Below, piece after piece: positions 47,560 to 56,432 of a stretch of 64,000 nt of DNA; the first letter of the stretch is position 1, and every line of letters starts with the position of its first letter. The notes beneath the pieces are model-generated. The model worked only from the letters and a program-made list of their open reading frames with translations, was not told the DNA's origin and made no database searches. The position numbers and the translations under genes were made by a program. The DNA is from Streptomyces rimosus (GTDB lineage: Bacteria; Actinomycetota; Actinomycetes; Streptomycetales; Streptomycetaceae), in the NCBI RefSeq assembly GCF_008704655.1, contig NZ_CP023688.1, positions 5,757,501 through 5,821,500 of the forward strand, read 5' to 3'.

Positions 47560-48542
47560 TCAGGCGCTCGGGCGGTGGTGCTGCCAGCCCTGCCAGGCCG
47601 AGGTGATCATGTCGCGCACGTTGTAGCGCGCCTTCCAGCCCAGCTCGTCGGCGATCCGGTCGGCGGCCGCGACCACCCGGGCCGGGTCGCCGGCGCGGCG
47701 CGGGGTGACCTCCGGGGTGGCGTCCGGGTGACCGGTGATCTCGTTGATCAGGTCGATCATCTCCTTGACGGAGACACCCTCGCCGCGGCCGATGTTCAGC
47801 GTCAGGTCGCGCACCGGGCCGGGCTCGGCCAGCTTGCGGGCGGCGGCCAGGTGGGCGTCCGCGAGGTCCGCGACGTGGATGTAGTCGCGGATGCAGGTGC
47901 CGTCCGGGGTCGGGTAGTCGTCACCGAAGATCCGCGGCGCCGCGCCCTCGGTGAGCTTCTCGAAGACCATCGGCACGATGTTGAAGACGCCGATGTCGGC
48001 CAGTTCGGGGGTCGCGGTACCGGCCACGTTGAAGTAGCGCAGGCACGCGGTGTTGATGCCGTGCGCCTTGCCGGCGGCGCGCGCCATCCACTCGCCGACC
48101 AGCTTGGTCTCGCCGTACGGGTTGATCGGCGAGCAGGGGGTGTCCTCGGTGACCAGGTCCACGTCCGGCATGCCGTAGACGGCCGCGGAGGACGAGAAGA
48201 CGAACCGGCCGACGCCGCCCGCCCCGCCGCCATGGCCTCCAGCAGCGTCTGCAGGCCGTGCACGTTCTCGCGGTAGTAGTGCAGCGGCATCTCGACGGAC
48301 TCGCCGACCTGCTTCTTCGCGGCCAGGTGCACCACGCCGGTGACGCCGTGCTCGGAGATCGTGCGGTCCAGCAGCGCGCGGTCCAGGGTGGAGCCCTCCA
48401 CCAGCGGGACGCCCTCGGGGACCCGGGCGGCCACGCCCGTGGAGAGGTCGTCGAGCACCACGACCCGCTCGCCCGCCTGCGTCATGGCCCGTACGACGTG
48501 GGCGCCGATGTAGCCGGCGCCGCCCGTGATCAAGTAAGACAT
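47560..48542 (-). pseudogene. galE: UDP-glucose 4-epimerase, frameshifted as given
   Basis: The 5' part (48542 to ~48230) encodes MSYLITGGAGYIGAHVVRAM to LQTLLEAMAA, with the GxxGxxG NAD-binding motif. The rest (~48215 to 47560) continues one frame away with VGRFVFSSSAAVYGMPD, the catalytic Tyr-Lys pair in YGETK, and the C-terminus to WQHHRPSA. The break is in a G/C run at 48213-48232. One extra base would restore a normal 327-aa GalE, which supplies UDP-galactose for wall glycans. It is either a sequencing error or a true mutation; the two halves are otherwise undamaged. Confidence 0.88.
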
Positions 48543-48707
48543 CTCGCCATCCTAAGGTGGTCGTTCTGCGTCGGGTGGAACAGGGACGGACGCCGCAGGG
48601 CGCCGCCCCGGGGGCCGTACGGCGGCCACCGGCGCGCTGACCGGGGCAGTCCCGGTGCTGCCGCCGGGACCGGGCCCGCCGCCGTCGGCCGCGCCGCTGT
48701 GATGCGA

Positions 48708-50354
48708 CTAACGGCCGAGCTTGCGGGCCGCGATGTGCCAGGCCGCACGCACGCCGGACGCCATACGCAGGGCCAGCGCGCCGCCGGTCGTCGCGTACGG
48801 CTGCACCAGGAGCAGCCCGTGCCGGCCACTGGGCAGCGCGTGTCTGCGCAGCCCGGAGCCGACGGCGCGCAGCCCGCCCTCCAGGACGGAGCCGTCCGCG
48901 CAGCGCACACGGGCGGTCAGGTCCCACGGGACGGGCGTCGCGGCGTCCTTGCCGCCGCGTCCGAGCAGGGCGCCGAGGTCGAGGGCCGTCTCGGCCGTCC
49001 AGACCGTCCCGGAGGGGCCGGGCGTGAGCGTGGCGGTGTGTACGGGGCCCGGCCGGCCGTCCGCCCGGCGGCGCAGCTCCACCTCGATGGCGGTCGGCCC
49101 GGCGGCCTTCACGCGTCCGTACAGGTCGTGCACGCGCAGCCGCAGCACGCAGCGGGTGCCGAGGACCGGCTCGGCGTCGATGGTCACCGGCAGCTCGGCG
49201 GCGGGCAGCGTGTCCAGGCCGTCCAGCTCGACCCCGGGCAGCTCGCGCGACCACACGGGCCGCCCGCCGTCGCGTACGTACGGCGGCAGCAGACGGCCGG
49301 GGCGGGCGGCGAGCTGGGTCAGCCGGTCCGGGTCCACCGGCGCCTCGCTCGCCAGCAGCACCCGCGCCAGCCAGCGGGCGGGCGCGGTGGCGGCGAGCAG
49401 TTCGCTCTCCTCGAAGCCCGCCAGGTACGAGCGGGTCAGCCGCCACCACTCCTGCCGGTAGTCCGCGCTCCGGGTGTGCAGCTCGCGGACGTACATCCGC
49501 AGGTCGTGGTCGAGGAACTTGGTGCGCGCCGCGTGCGCGAGCCGCTTGTGCCCGGCGTCGGCGAGGATGCGCACGCTGGTGCGGTGCGCCTCGATACGGG
49601 CCTCCCAGTTGGCCACGTCGCGGCGGTCCAGCGAGATCGACTGCTTGGCGGCGGAGCGCCGTACGTGCCAGATGTAGACCTGTTCGGGGACGACCGCGAG
49701 GCTCGGCGCGGCGGCCAGCACCCGGGAGGTGAAGACGAAGTCCTCGTAGGTGAAGCGGCCGTCGGGGAAGAGGATGCCGTGGTCGAGCAGGAACGCACGG
49801 TCGTAGAGCTTGTTGACGCACAGGGTGTCGCCGACCAGCTCCGGGTGCGCGGCGAGCGGCGTGTGCACGGCGGCCTCGCGGTAGAGGTCCGGCTGCCAGG
49901 GCACCTCGCGCGGTCCCGGCAGCTCACGGCGTACGCACAGGCCGGCCGTCACCGGGGTGCCGTGGCGCAGCGCGGCGCCCAGCAGCGCGTCGACCGCGCC
50001 GTCGGGCAGGATGTCGTCGCTGTCCAGGAACATCACGAAACGGCCGGTGGCGGCCCGCAGTCCGTCGTTGCGGGGCGTGCCGCAGCCGCCGCTGTTGTCC
50101 GCGCGGTGGATCACCCGCAGCCGCCCGTGCTCGCGCGCGAGGTCGTCCAGGACCGGCCCCGTACGGTCGGTGGAGGCGTCGTCGACCGCGATCACCTCGG
50201 CGACCGCGTCCCCCTGCGCGAGGGCCGAGCGCACCGCCTCGCCGACCAGCGCGGCGTCGTTGTAGGCGATGACGATGACGCTGACCTGCGCGGACGGTGT
50301 GACGGCAGGCACCGGCCGCGGCTCGTCTGCTTCCTTGACAGTCACTACATCCAT
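48708..50354 (-). CDS. Glycosyltransferase family 2 with long C-terminal region
   Basis: A 548-aa protein. The GT2 domain (about 15-270) has VSVIVIAYNDAALVGEAVRSAL, VDDASTD, NSGGCGTPRNDGL and FLDSDDILPDGA, very like the GT2 half of the 42241 fusion, but no TagF domain follows. Residues ~350-548 look like beta-sandwich modules comparable to the middle section of that fusion. ATG 50354 was chosen because the frame upstream is not conserved. Transcribed divergently from the second fusion gene. The 165-bp gap to galE holds no feature. Confidence 0.87.
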   Translation of the reverse strand: MDVVTVKEADEPRPVPAVTPSAQVSVIVIAYNDAALVGEAVRSALAQGDAVAEVIAVDDASTDRTGPVLDDLAREHGRLRVIHRADNSGGCGTPRNDGLRAATGRFVMFLDSDDILPDGAVDALLGAALRHGTPVTAGLCVRRELPGPREVPWQPDLYREAAVHTPLAAHPELVGDTLCVNKLYDRAFLLDHGILFPDGRFTYEDFVFTSRVLAAAPSLAVVPEQVYIWHVRRSAAKQSISLDRRDVANWEARIEAHRTSVRILADAGHKRLAHAARTKFLDHDLRMYVRELHTRSADYRQEWWRLTRSYLAGFEESELLAATAPARWLARVLLASEAPVDPDRLTQLAARPGRLLPPYVRDGGRPVWSRELPGVELDGLDTLPAAELPVTIDAEPVLGTRCVLRLRVHDLYGRVKAAGPTAIEVELRRRADGRPGPVHTATLTPGPSGTVWTAETALDLGALLGRGGKDAATPVPWDLTARVRCADGSVLEGGLRAVGSGLRRHALPSGRHGLLLVQPYATTGGALALRMASGVRAAWHIAARKLGR

Positions 50355-50590
50355 ATTTCGTGTCGGTGGTGATCGACGGCGGACGCCTGTGGCCTCCGCC
50401 CCGCCGGTAAGGAGTCCGGAAGTCGGCCGAACGGTTGCATGCGCGCCCCTGCTGCGGGCCATCTTGCCGTCCCGCGCCCGGCGGCCGGGCGCGGGCCCCC
50501 GCTACCGGCTTCCCCGCAGGTACGGGCCCCGGCTCAACTCGCCGGGCACCCGGGGGACACGGCGGTGCGCTGAACGGGTGACAGGCCGGT

Positions 50591-50619
50591 TCGACAGTAA
50601 GTAGTGCTCTGATTACGCT
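50591..50619 (+). promoter_or_regulatory. Housekeeping-type promoter of the second GT2-TagF gene
   Basis: TCGACA (50591-50596), 17 bases, then TACGCT (50614-50619), close to the vegetative consensus TTGACA-N17-TAnnnT. The start point would be near 50626, 47 nt before the ATG. The remainder of the 318-bp divergent gap (50355-50590) shows nothing definite. Confidence 0.55.
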
Positions 50620-50672
50620 CTGTGTTCGGCCGTCGCGTACGTCGGTCCGCGCGCCCCGACCTTGGGAGAGCC

Positions 50673-52973
50673 ATGCCCCGGTTCAGCGTCATCGTTCCCG
50701 CCCGCGGCGTCCAGGGATATCTGCGTGCCTGCCTGGACTCCGTACTGGAGCAGGACCGCCAGGACGGGGACCTGCTGGAACTGATCGCCGTCGACGACTG
50801 CTCGGCGGACGCCACCGGCGCGATCATCGACGAGTACGCCCGCCGCGACCCGCGGCCGGCCGCCCTGCACCTGCGCCGCCCGAGCGGCGCCGGCCCGTCC
50901 CGCAACGCCGGCGCCGCGCTCGCCCGCGGCGACTACCTGCTCTTCCTCGACGGCGACGACACGCTGGCCCCCGGCGCGCTGGCCGCCGTCGACGCCCGGC
51001 TGCGGGCGTGCGGCGATCCGGACGTCCTGCTGTGGGACCACGAGCGGACGGACGTGTGGGAGCGGCGGCGGCCCAGTGGCGACGGCGATCTCCTGCGGGC
51101 CGCGGGCGACGCGGTCTTCGACGTCGCGCGGCAGCCCGCCGTGCTCGGCGTGGAGCCCGCGGCGTGGAACCGCGCGGTGCGCCGCGACCACTGGACCGGC
51201 CGCGGCCTCGCCTTCGCCGACGGACCGTACGAGGACATCCCGTACGCGTACGAGAGCCTGCTCACCGCCCGGCGCGTCGCGGTGCTGGACCGCGTCTGCG
51301 TCACCTGGCGCGAGCGGCGGCGGGGCAGCGCCGCCACCACCCCGGGGCCCCACCATCTGGTCGCCGTCGAGCGCTACGAGGAGCTGTTCGACCGGCTGGA
51401 CGGGCTGCTGACGGAGGCGGGCGACGGCGAAGGCGAGGAGCGGGCGGCGGGGGAGGAGGACGGCCGACTGCCGCTGCTGACCGTGTTGCACGCCCGTATG
51501 ACCGAACGGCTGCTGGCCGTGCTCGACGACCCCGACCGCATCCTGCCCGCCGACCGCGCCGCCTTCTTCCGCGCCGCGAGCCGCTGCATCCGGCGCCACC
51601 GCCCGGCCGGGGTGCCGCTCCCGGCCGGGCTGCGCTCGTATCGCGCGTACCGGTCGCTGCACGGCGCCCGGGACCTGCGGCGGGAGCTGGCCAAGGAACT
51701 GCGGGACCGCGGCGGGGCCGCCGCCCGCACGGCCGGCCGGCGCTACTACGGCCTGCGGCGGCACGCCTCCCTCGACCCCGACCTGGTGCTGTACGGCGCG
51801 GACGGCAACCGCGCGGTGTCCGGCAACCCGTACGCGGTCCACCGCAAGGCCCAGGAGATCGCGCCGCAGCTGCGCGGCGTCTGGGCCGTCCACGAGGACG
51901 CCCGGGACGCCGTCCCGGCGGGCGCGGACCACGTCACGGTCGGCTCCCGCCGCTACTGGGAGCTGCTGGCCCGCGCCACCTACCTGGTCACCGACGGGGA
52001 CTTCCCCGGCGCGGCCCGGCGCCCCGGACAGCTGTTCCTCCAGACGCACCGCGGCACACCGCTGGCGGCCACCGGTCTGGACACCCACCGCCTCCCGGCC
52101 GCCGGACCGGGACCCGGCCGCGTCCTGGAGCACGCCGACCGGTGGGACTTCTGCCTGACCGCCAACCAGTACGCCGGGGAGATCTGGGAACGCGCCCATC
52201 CCAGCGGGTACGAGACGCTGGCCAGCGGCTTCCCGCGCAACGACCGGTTCGCCACCGCCAGCGCCGCCGACGTGCGCGCGGTGCGGGCCGCGCTCGGCGT
52301 CCGGCCCGGCGCGACCGCGGTCCTGTACGCGCCCGCCCGGCACGACCTGCCCGGCGATGCCGCCCCACTCCTGGACGTGGTCCGCCTCGCCGCGGCCCTC
52401 GGCCCGCGCTTCCAGCTCCTGGTCCGCGCCCGCCCGCACGACCCCTGGCCGCCCGCCCTCGTGAAAGCGGGCACGGTCCTGGACGTGTCCGGGCACCCGC
52501 ACATCGAGGATCTGTGCCTGGCCGCCGACGCGCTGCTGAGCGACTTCTCCCCGGTCCTGTTCGACTACGCCAACCTGGACCGGCCGATCGTCGTGCACAC
52601 CGCCGGCTGGGACGCCTTCCGGTTCACCCGCGGCGCCTACGTGGACCTGCTGTCCGGCGAGCCCGGCGACACCCCGGGCGTGCTCGCGCGGGACGAGGCG
52701 GCCGTCGCCGGGGCCTTCCACTCCGGGCGCTGGGACGGCCCGCCGGCGGCCTCGCTGCGGGCCGCCTTCCGCGAGCGTTTCTGCCGGTACGACGACGGGC
52801 TGGCCGCTGAGCGGGTGGTGCGCCGGGTCCTGCTCGGCGAGGACGACCTGCTGCCGCAGCTGCCGCCCGGAGAGCGCCGGACCGCGCCGTCGCCCCGCGC
52901 CGCCGAACGGGTCCTGGCCCAGGAGTGCGGCGCGACCCGTACCCTCACGGGGCCCGGCGCCGTCGTCGGCTGA
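50673..52973 (+). CDS. GT2-CDP-glycerol transferase fusion, variant active site
   Basis: A 766-aa fusion. The GT2 domain (residues 1-~220) has FSVIVPARGVQGYLRACLDSV, VDDCSAD, GPSRNAGAALARG and FLDGDDTL. The TagF-like domain (about 400-740) has LASGFPRNDRF, VLYAPARHD, RARPHDPW and LLSDFSPVLFDYANLDRP. At the catalytic HGT position it reads QTHRGTPLAATG, so Arg460 replaces the usual His (the other fusion has H680). Either the preceding H459 substitutes or activity is altered. ATG 50673 has GGGAGAG upstream. Confidence 0.9.
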   Translation: MPRFSVIVPARGVQGYLRACLDSVLEQDRQDGDLLELIAVDDCSADATGAIIDEYARRDPRPAALHLRRPSGAGPSRNAGAALARGDYLLFLDGDDTLAPGALAAVDARLRACGDPDVLLWDHERTDVWERRRPSGDGDLLRAAGDAVFDVARQPAVLGVEPAAWNRAVRRDHWTGRGLAFADGPYEDIPYAYESLLTARRVAVLDRVCVTWRERRRGSAATTPGPHHLVAVERYEELFDRLDGLLTEAGDGEGEERAAGEEDGRLPLLTVLHARMTERLLAVLDDPDRILPADRAAFFRAASRCIRRHRPAGVPLPAGLRSYRAYRSLHGARDLRRELAKELRDRGGAAARTAGRRYYGLRRHASLDPDLVLYGADGNRAVSGNPYAVHRKAQEIAPQLRGVWAVHEDARDAVPAGADHVTVGSRRYWELLARATYLVTDGDFPGAARRPGQLFLQTHRGTPLAATGLDTHRLPAAGPGPGRVLEHADRWDFCLTANQYAGEIWERAHPSGYETLASGFPRNDRFATASAADVRAVRAALGVRPGATAVLYAPARHDLPGDAAPLLDVVRLAAALGPRFQLLVRARPHDPWPPALVKAGTVLDVSGHPHIEDLCLAADALLSDFSPVLFDYANLDRPIVVHTAGWDAFRFTRGAYVDLLSGEPGDTPGVLARDEAAVAGAFHSGRWDGPPAASLRAAFRERFCRYDDGLAAERVVRRVLLGEDDLLPQLPPGERRTAPSPRAAERVLAQECGATRTLTGPGAVVG

Positions 52974-52994
52974 GCGGCCCGCTCAGCGGGCCGC
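52974..52994. terminator. Compact bidirectional terminator
   Basis: GCGGCCCGC (52974-52982) pairs with GCGGGCCGC (52986-52994); the 3-nt loop TCA is the stop codon of the convergent methyltransferase gene. The two genes are only 9 bp apart. Confidence 0.65.
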
Positions 52995-53951
52995 GGAGCG
53001 GCGGCGGGCGGCGACGACGGCCTTGGTGATGAAGGGCGGCAGGACGTTCACCGCGAGGCGGCGGGCCGGGCTGCGGCGGGGGCGGCCTGCCGGGCGGGTC
53101 GCGGCGGAGCGGGCGGCCCGCGGGGCGGAGGACGGGGCGGCGGAGGCCGCCGGGGGCGCGCCGCGCCGGGCCGCCGGACGGTGGCGGGAGACCGGGTGCG
53201 CGGGCTCCTTGGCGCCCTTGGCGCTCAGCCGGATCAGCGGCGCGCCGTTCACCTCCTGCACCTCGTGCCACATCCCCTCCCGGCCGGTCAGCCAGGCCAG
53301 CAGCGCGGCCTGCACGGGCGCCGGGTCGCCCCATGTGCCGTAGAACTTGGTCGGGGTGATGCACACCGGGCGCAGCGCCTGCCCGGTGACGGCCTGCCAG
53401 GTCGCGGCGGCCACCCCCGGGCAGTGCTCGGCGCGGAAGTCGTCGAGGACGACGATGCCCTGCGGCGTGAGCAGCTCGCGCACCGTGACGATGTCGCCGT
53501 GCACATGCTCGTACAGATGCGAGGCGTCGATGTGCGCGAAGCGGCAGCTGCCCGGCTTCACATGGTCCGCCACGCTGGAACTGAGCCCCTGCACGATCTC
53601 GGGCAGCTCCTCGTGGAAGGACAGGTAGTTCGCCTCGAAGGCGCGCCGCGTCAGCGTGGAGTAGGACTTCGCCATCTCCTTGGAGTTGGACGCGTCCTCG
53701 GCGGGCGAGTCGAACAGGTCGCAGACCGTGAAGCGGTCGCCGGGGCGCAGCCGCGCGCCCATGAAGATGGCGCTCTTGCCCATGTAGGCGCCCAGTTCGA
53801 GCAGGTCACCCGGCTCGGCCCGCTCCTCCTGGCGGGCCAGGAACCAGTCGAACAGCAGCTGGTCGGCGGTGAAGAACCAGCCCTTGACGTCGGACAGCCG
53901 CTCGGGGCGCGGGAGTTCTCCGTCACTGAGGTCTGCGGTACGGGCAGGCAT
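52983..53951 (-). CDS. Class I SAM-dependent methyltransferase
   Basis: A 322-aa protein. GDLLELGAYMGKSAIFMGARL (about 48-68) is the SAM-binding glycine motif. CRFAHIDASHLYEHVHGDIVTVRELL and GIVVLDDFRAEHCPG match small-molecule or sugar methyltransferases of the TylF/Methyltransf_24 type. The last ~70 residues are a basic Ala/Arg/Pro tail ending in VNVLPPFITKAVVAARRR. It probably methylates a wall sugar, judged only by position. ATG 53951 was preferred over a Met 63 bp upstream because the conserved part starts later. Confidence 0.82.
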   Translation of the reverse strand: MPARTADLSDGELPRPERLSDVKGWFFTADQLLFDWFLARQEERAEPGDLLELGAYMGKSAIFMGARLRPGDRFTVCDLFDSPAEDASNSKEMAKSYSTLTRRAFEANYLSFHEELPEIVQGLSSSVADHVKPGSCRFAHIDASHLYEHVHGDIVTVRELLTPQGIVVLDDFRAEHCPGVAAATWQAVTGQALRPVCITPTKFYGTWGDPAPVQAALLAWLTGREGMWHEVQEVNGAPLIRLSAKGAKEPAHPVSRHRPAARRGAPPAASAAPSSAPRAARSAATRPAGRPRRSPARRLAVNVLPPFITKAVVAARRRSAAR

Positions 53952-54101
53952 GTGCGGTCCGTCTCCAGACGGTCGAGGGGCGTCGTCGGCGTGGCCGCCA
54001 GCGTGGAGCAGCAACGTGAACGGAAAGTGGCGTACGGCACAGCGTTCCCTTACGTCACCGCGCCGGTTGCCGTACGCCGTTTCCCTTCCGCGGGGCGGCC
54101 C

Positions 54102-54983
54102 TCACTTCACCGCGCCCGCCATCACCCCGGAGACGAACTGCCGCTGGAAGGCGAAGAAGACCACCAGCGGGATCACCATCGACAGGAACGCGCCGGGCGC
54201 CAGCACGTCGATGTTGTTGCCGAACTGCCGTACCTCCTGCTGGAGCGCGACCGTGATCGGCGGCTTGCCGCTGTCCGCGAAGATCAGCGCCACCAGCAGA
54301 TCGTTCCACACCCACAGGAACTGGAAGATGCCCAGCGACGCGATGGCGGGACCGCCCAGCGGCAGCACCACCCGGGTGAACAGCCGCAGCTCGTTCGCGC
54401 CGTCCAGCCGGGCCGCCTCCAGCAGTTCGCGCGGAATCTCGGCGAAGAAGTTGCGCAGCAGGAACACCGCGAAGGGCAGCCCGAAGGCGGTGTGGAAGAG
54501 GATCACCCCGGGCGTCGTCTCGAACAGGCCGATCGCGCCGAACAGCTTCGCCACGGGGATCAGCGCGACCTGTACGGGCACCACCAGCAGTCCGACGACG
54601 ACCATGAACCAACCGTCGCGGCCGGGGAAGTCCATCCAGGCGAACGCGTACCCGGCCAGCGCCCCGATGACGACCACCAGCACCGTCGCCGGGACGGTGA
54701 TCAGCGCGGTGGTCAGCAGCGAGTCCATCACCTTGGCGTTGTCCAGCAGCGCGCTGTAACTCGCCCAGGTGAGCTGGGCGGGTTCGGTGAACACCGTCCA
54801 CCAGCCGGACTCGGCGATGTCCTGCGGCGAGCGCAGCGAGGACAGCAGCAGCCCGATGGTCGGCGTCAGCCAGAACAGCCCGATCAGGACCAGCGCGACG
54901 CGCAGCACGCCGCCGCCGGTGCGGGCCGCGATCCGCGCGGGCAGCGACTGCCTGGCCCGTACGACGCCCTCGGCGGTCGTCAT
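54102..54983 (-). CDS. Carbohydrate ABC transporter permease, MalG type
   Basis: A 293-aa permease with six membrane helices and the EAA loop EIPRELLEAARLDGANELRLFTRVVLPL, which contacts the ATPase. It pairs with the MalF-type permease, whose stop it overlaps by 4 bp (ATGA). Together with the binding protein it makes a sugar importer. No ATPase gene is in the cluster; in Streptomyces such importers share the ATPase MsiK encoded elsewhere. Confidence 0.93.
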   Translation of the reverse strand: MTTAEGVVRARQSLPARIAARTGGGVLRVALVLIGLFWLTPTIGLLLSSLRSPQDIAESGWWTVFTEPAQLTWASYSALLDNAKVMDSLLTTALITVPATVLVVVIGALAGYAFAWMDFPGRDGWFMVVVGLLVVPVQVALIPVAKLFGAIGLFETTPGVILFHTAFGLPFAVFLLRNFFAEIPRELLEAARLDGANELRLFTRVVLPLGGPAIASLGIFQFLWVWNDLLVALIFADSGKPPITVALQQEVRQFGNNIDVLAPGAFLSMVIPLVVFFAFQRQFVSGVMAGAVK

Positions 54984-56332
54984 CGGCTCCGCTCCTTCCG
55001 TAGGCGCCGGAGATTGACGTACATCACCGGCAGCACGAGCAGCAGCAGGAACACCGCGATGGCACTGCCGAGGCCCTGGTCCACGTCCGTGCCGAAGGAC
55101 GACTGGAAGAGCTGGAGCGCGAGCACGTTGGCGTCCTTGAGACTGGACCCCGGCGCGATGATGTAGACGAGGTCGAAGATCTTCAGCACGTTGATCATCA
55201 GCGTGACCAGGACGACGACCAGGACGGGCGCCAGCAGCGGCACCGTCACCCGGCGGAAGACCTGCCACTCGTTGGCGCCGTCCACCCGCGCCGCCTCCAG
55301 CAGCTCCCGCGGCACGCTCGCCAGGCCCGCCGCGATCAGCACCATCGCGAAGCCCGCCCACATCCAGATGTACGAGCCGATGATGGACGGGGTCACCAGG
55401 GCCGGGCCGAGCCAGTTCACGCCGTTGTACGCGGCGGCGAAGTTCGAGGCCGGCAGCCGCAGCTTCGCGCCGTCCGCCGCGGCGGGCAGCGCGAACCGCC
55501 CGTCCGGCCCGGTGGTCGTACTCGCCACGGTCCGGCCGTCCTTGACCGCCTCGACCGTCAGGCCCGGCAGGCCCTTCTCGGTGCGGTCGATGATGTTCGG
55601 GTGGCCGCCGCCACCGCGGGTGAAGTCCAGCCAGGCGGTCCCGGTGACCTTGCCCGGCTCCGGGCGCGCGGCGGTCGCCGGGCGCGCCTTGCCCAGGTCA
55701 CCGGGCTGCACGGCCACCAGCGGCAGATTCGCCGGATCACCCGCGCGCACCGGCTTCCCGGTGGTGTACGCGCCGCCGGACGCCGTCAGCCCGGCGTTGG
55801 GCCGCGGCTTGGCGCCCGGATACGGCGCGGGCTCCGCGAAGGTGTCGTGGATCGAGACCCATACGGCGTTGGCCACACCGCGCTCCGGGTCCTGGTCGTA
55901 CACCAGCCGGAAGATGATGCCCGCGGCCAGCATGGAGATCGCCATCGGCATGAAGACGACCAGCTTGAAGGCGGTGCCCCAGCGGACCCGCTCGGTGAGC
56001 ACTGCGAAGATCAGGCCCAGCGCGGTGGCGACGGTGGGCGCCACCACGACCCAGATGACGTTGTTCTTCAGGGCGATCCGGATGCGCTCGTCGGTGAACA
56101 GCTCGCCGTAGTTGTCCAGCCCCACGAAGCCGTTGCCGGAGGCGTCGAACAGGCTCCGGTAGACCGAGAAGCCGATGGGGTAGACCACCAGCGCCCCGAG
56201 CAGGACCAGGGCGGGCAGCAGGAAGGCGGCGGCGACCCACGGGCGGGTGCCCGCCACACTCTTGACCCGGCGCAGCGTGCCGGTGCCCGGGCGGACGGGG
56301 CCGGCCGGCCCGCCCGCGGTCGCAGCGTTCAT
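54980..56332 (-). CDS. Sugar ABC transporter permease, MalF type, with extracytoplasmic insert
   Basis: A 450-aa permease, about 140 residues longer than usual. Helices lie at ~35-55, 90-112, 120-145, 312-338, 365-385 and 420-440, and the EAA loop (VPRELLEAARVDGANEWQVFRR) at 340-361. Between the third and fourth helices (about 145-310) is a large outer loop containing GLTVEAVKDGRTVASTTTGPDGRF, a sequence like carboxypeptidase-regulatory or Cna-B immunoglobulin-type folds. In E. coli MalF a comparable loop (P2) contacts the binding protein, so a docking role is likely. ATG 56332 is the chosen start. Confidence 0.9.
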   Translation of the reverse strand: MNAATAGGPAGPVRPGTGTLRRVKSVAGTRPWVAAAFLLPALVLLGALVVYPIGFSVYRSLFDASGNGFVGLDNYGELFTDERIRIALKNNVIWVVVAPTVATALGLIFAVLTERVRWGTAFKLVVFMPMAISMLAAGIIFRLVYDQDPERGVANAVWVSIHDTFAEPAPYPGAKPRPNAGLTASGGAYTTGKPVRAGDPANLPLVAVQPGDLGKARPATAARPEPGKVTGTAWLDFTRGGGGHPNIIDRTEKGLPGLTVEAVKDGRTVASTTTGPDGRFALPAAADGAKLRLPASNFAAAYNGVNWLGPALVTPSIIGSYIWMWAGFAMVLIAAGLASVPRELLEAARVDGANEWQVFRRVTVPLLAPVLVVVLVTLMINVLKIFDLVYIIAPGSSLKDANVLALQLFQSSFGTDVDQGLGSAIAVFLLLLVLPVMYVNLRRLRKERSR

Positions 56333-56432
56333 GTCGGTCCCCCGGTCGGTGCGGTGGGCGGCGGTGCGCACCGCCGCGTGCGGTGCGCGGCCGCGGGCCG
56401 GCGGGGCCCGCGGCCGTACGAAGGGCGCCGGG

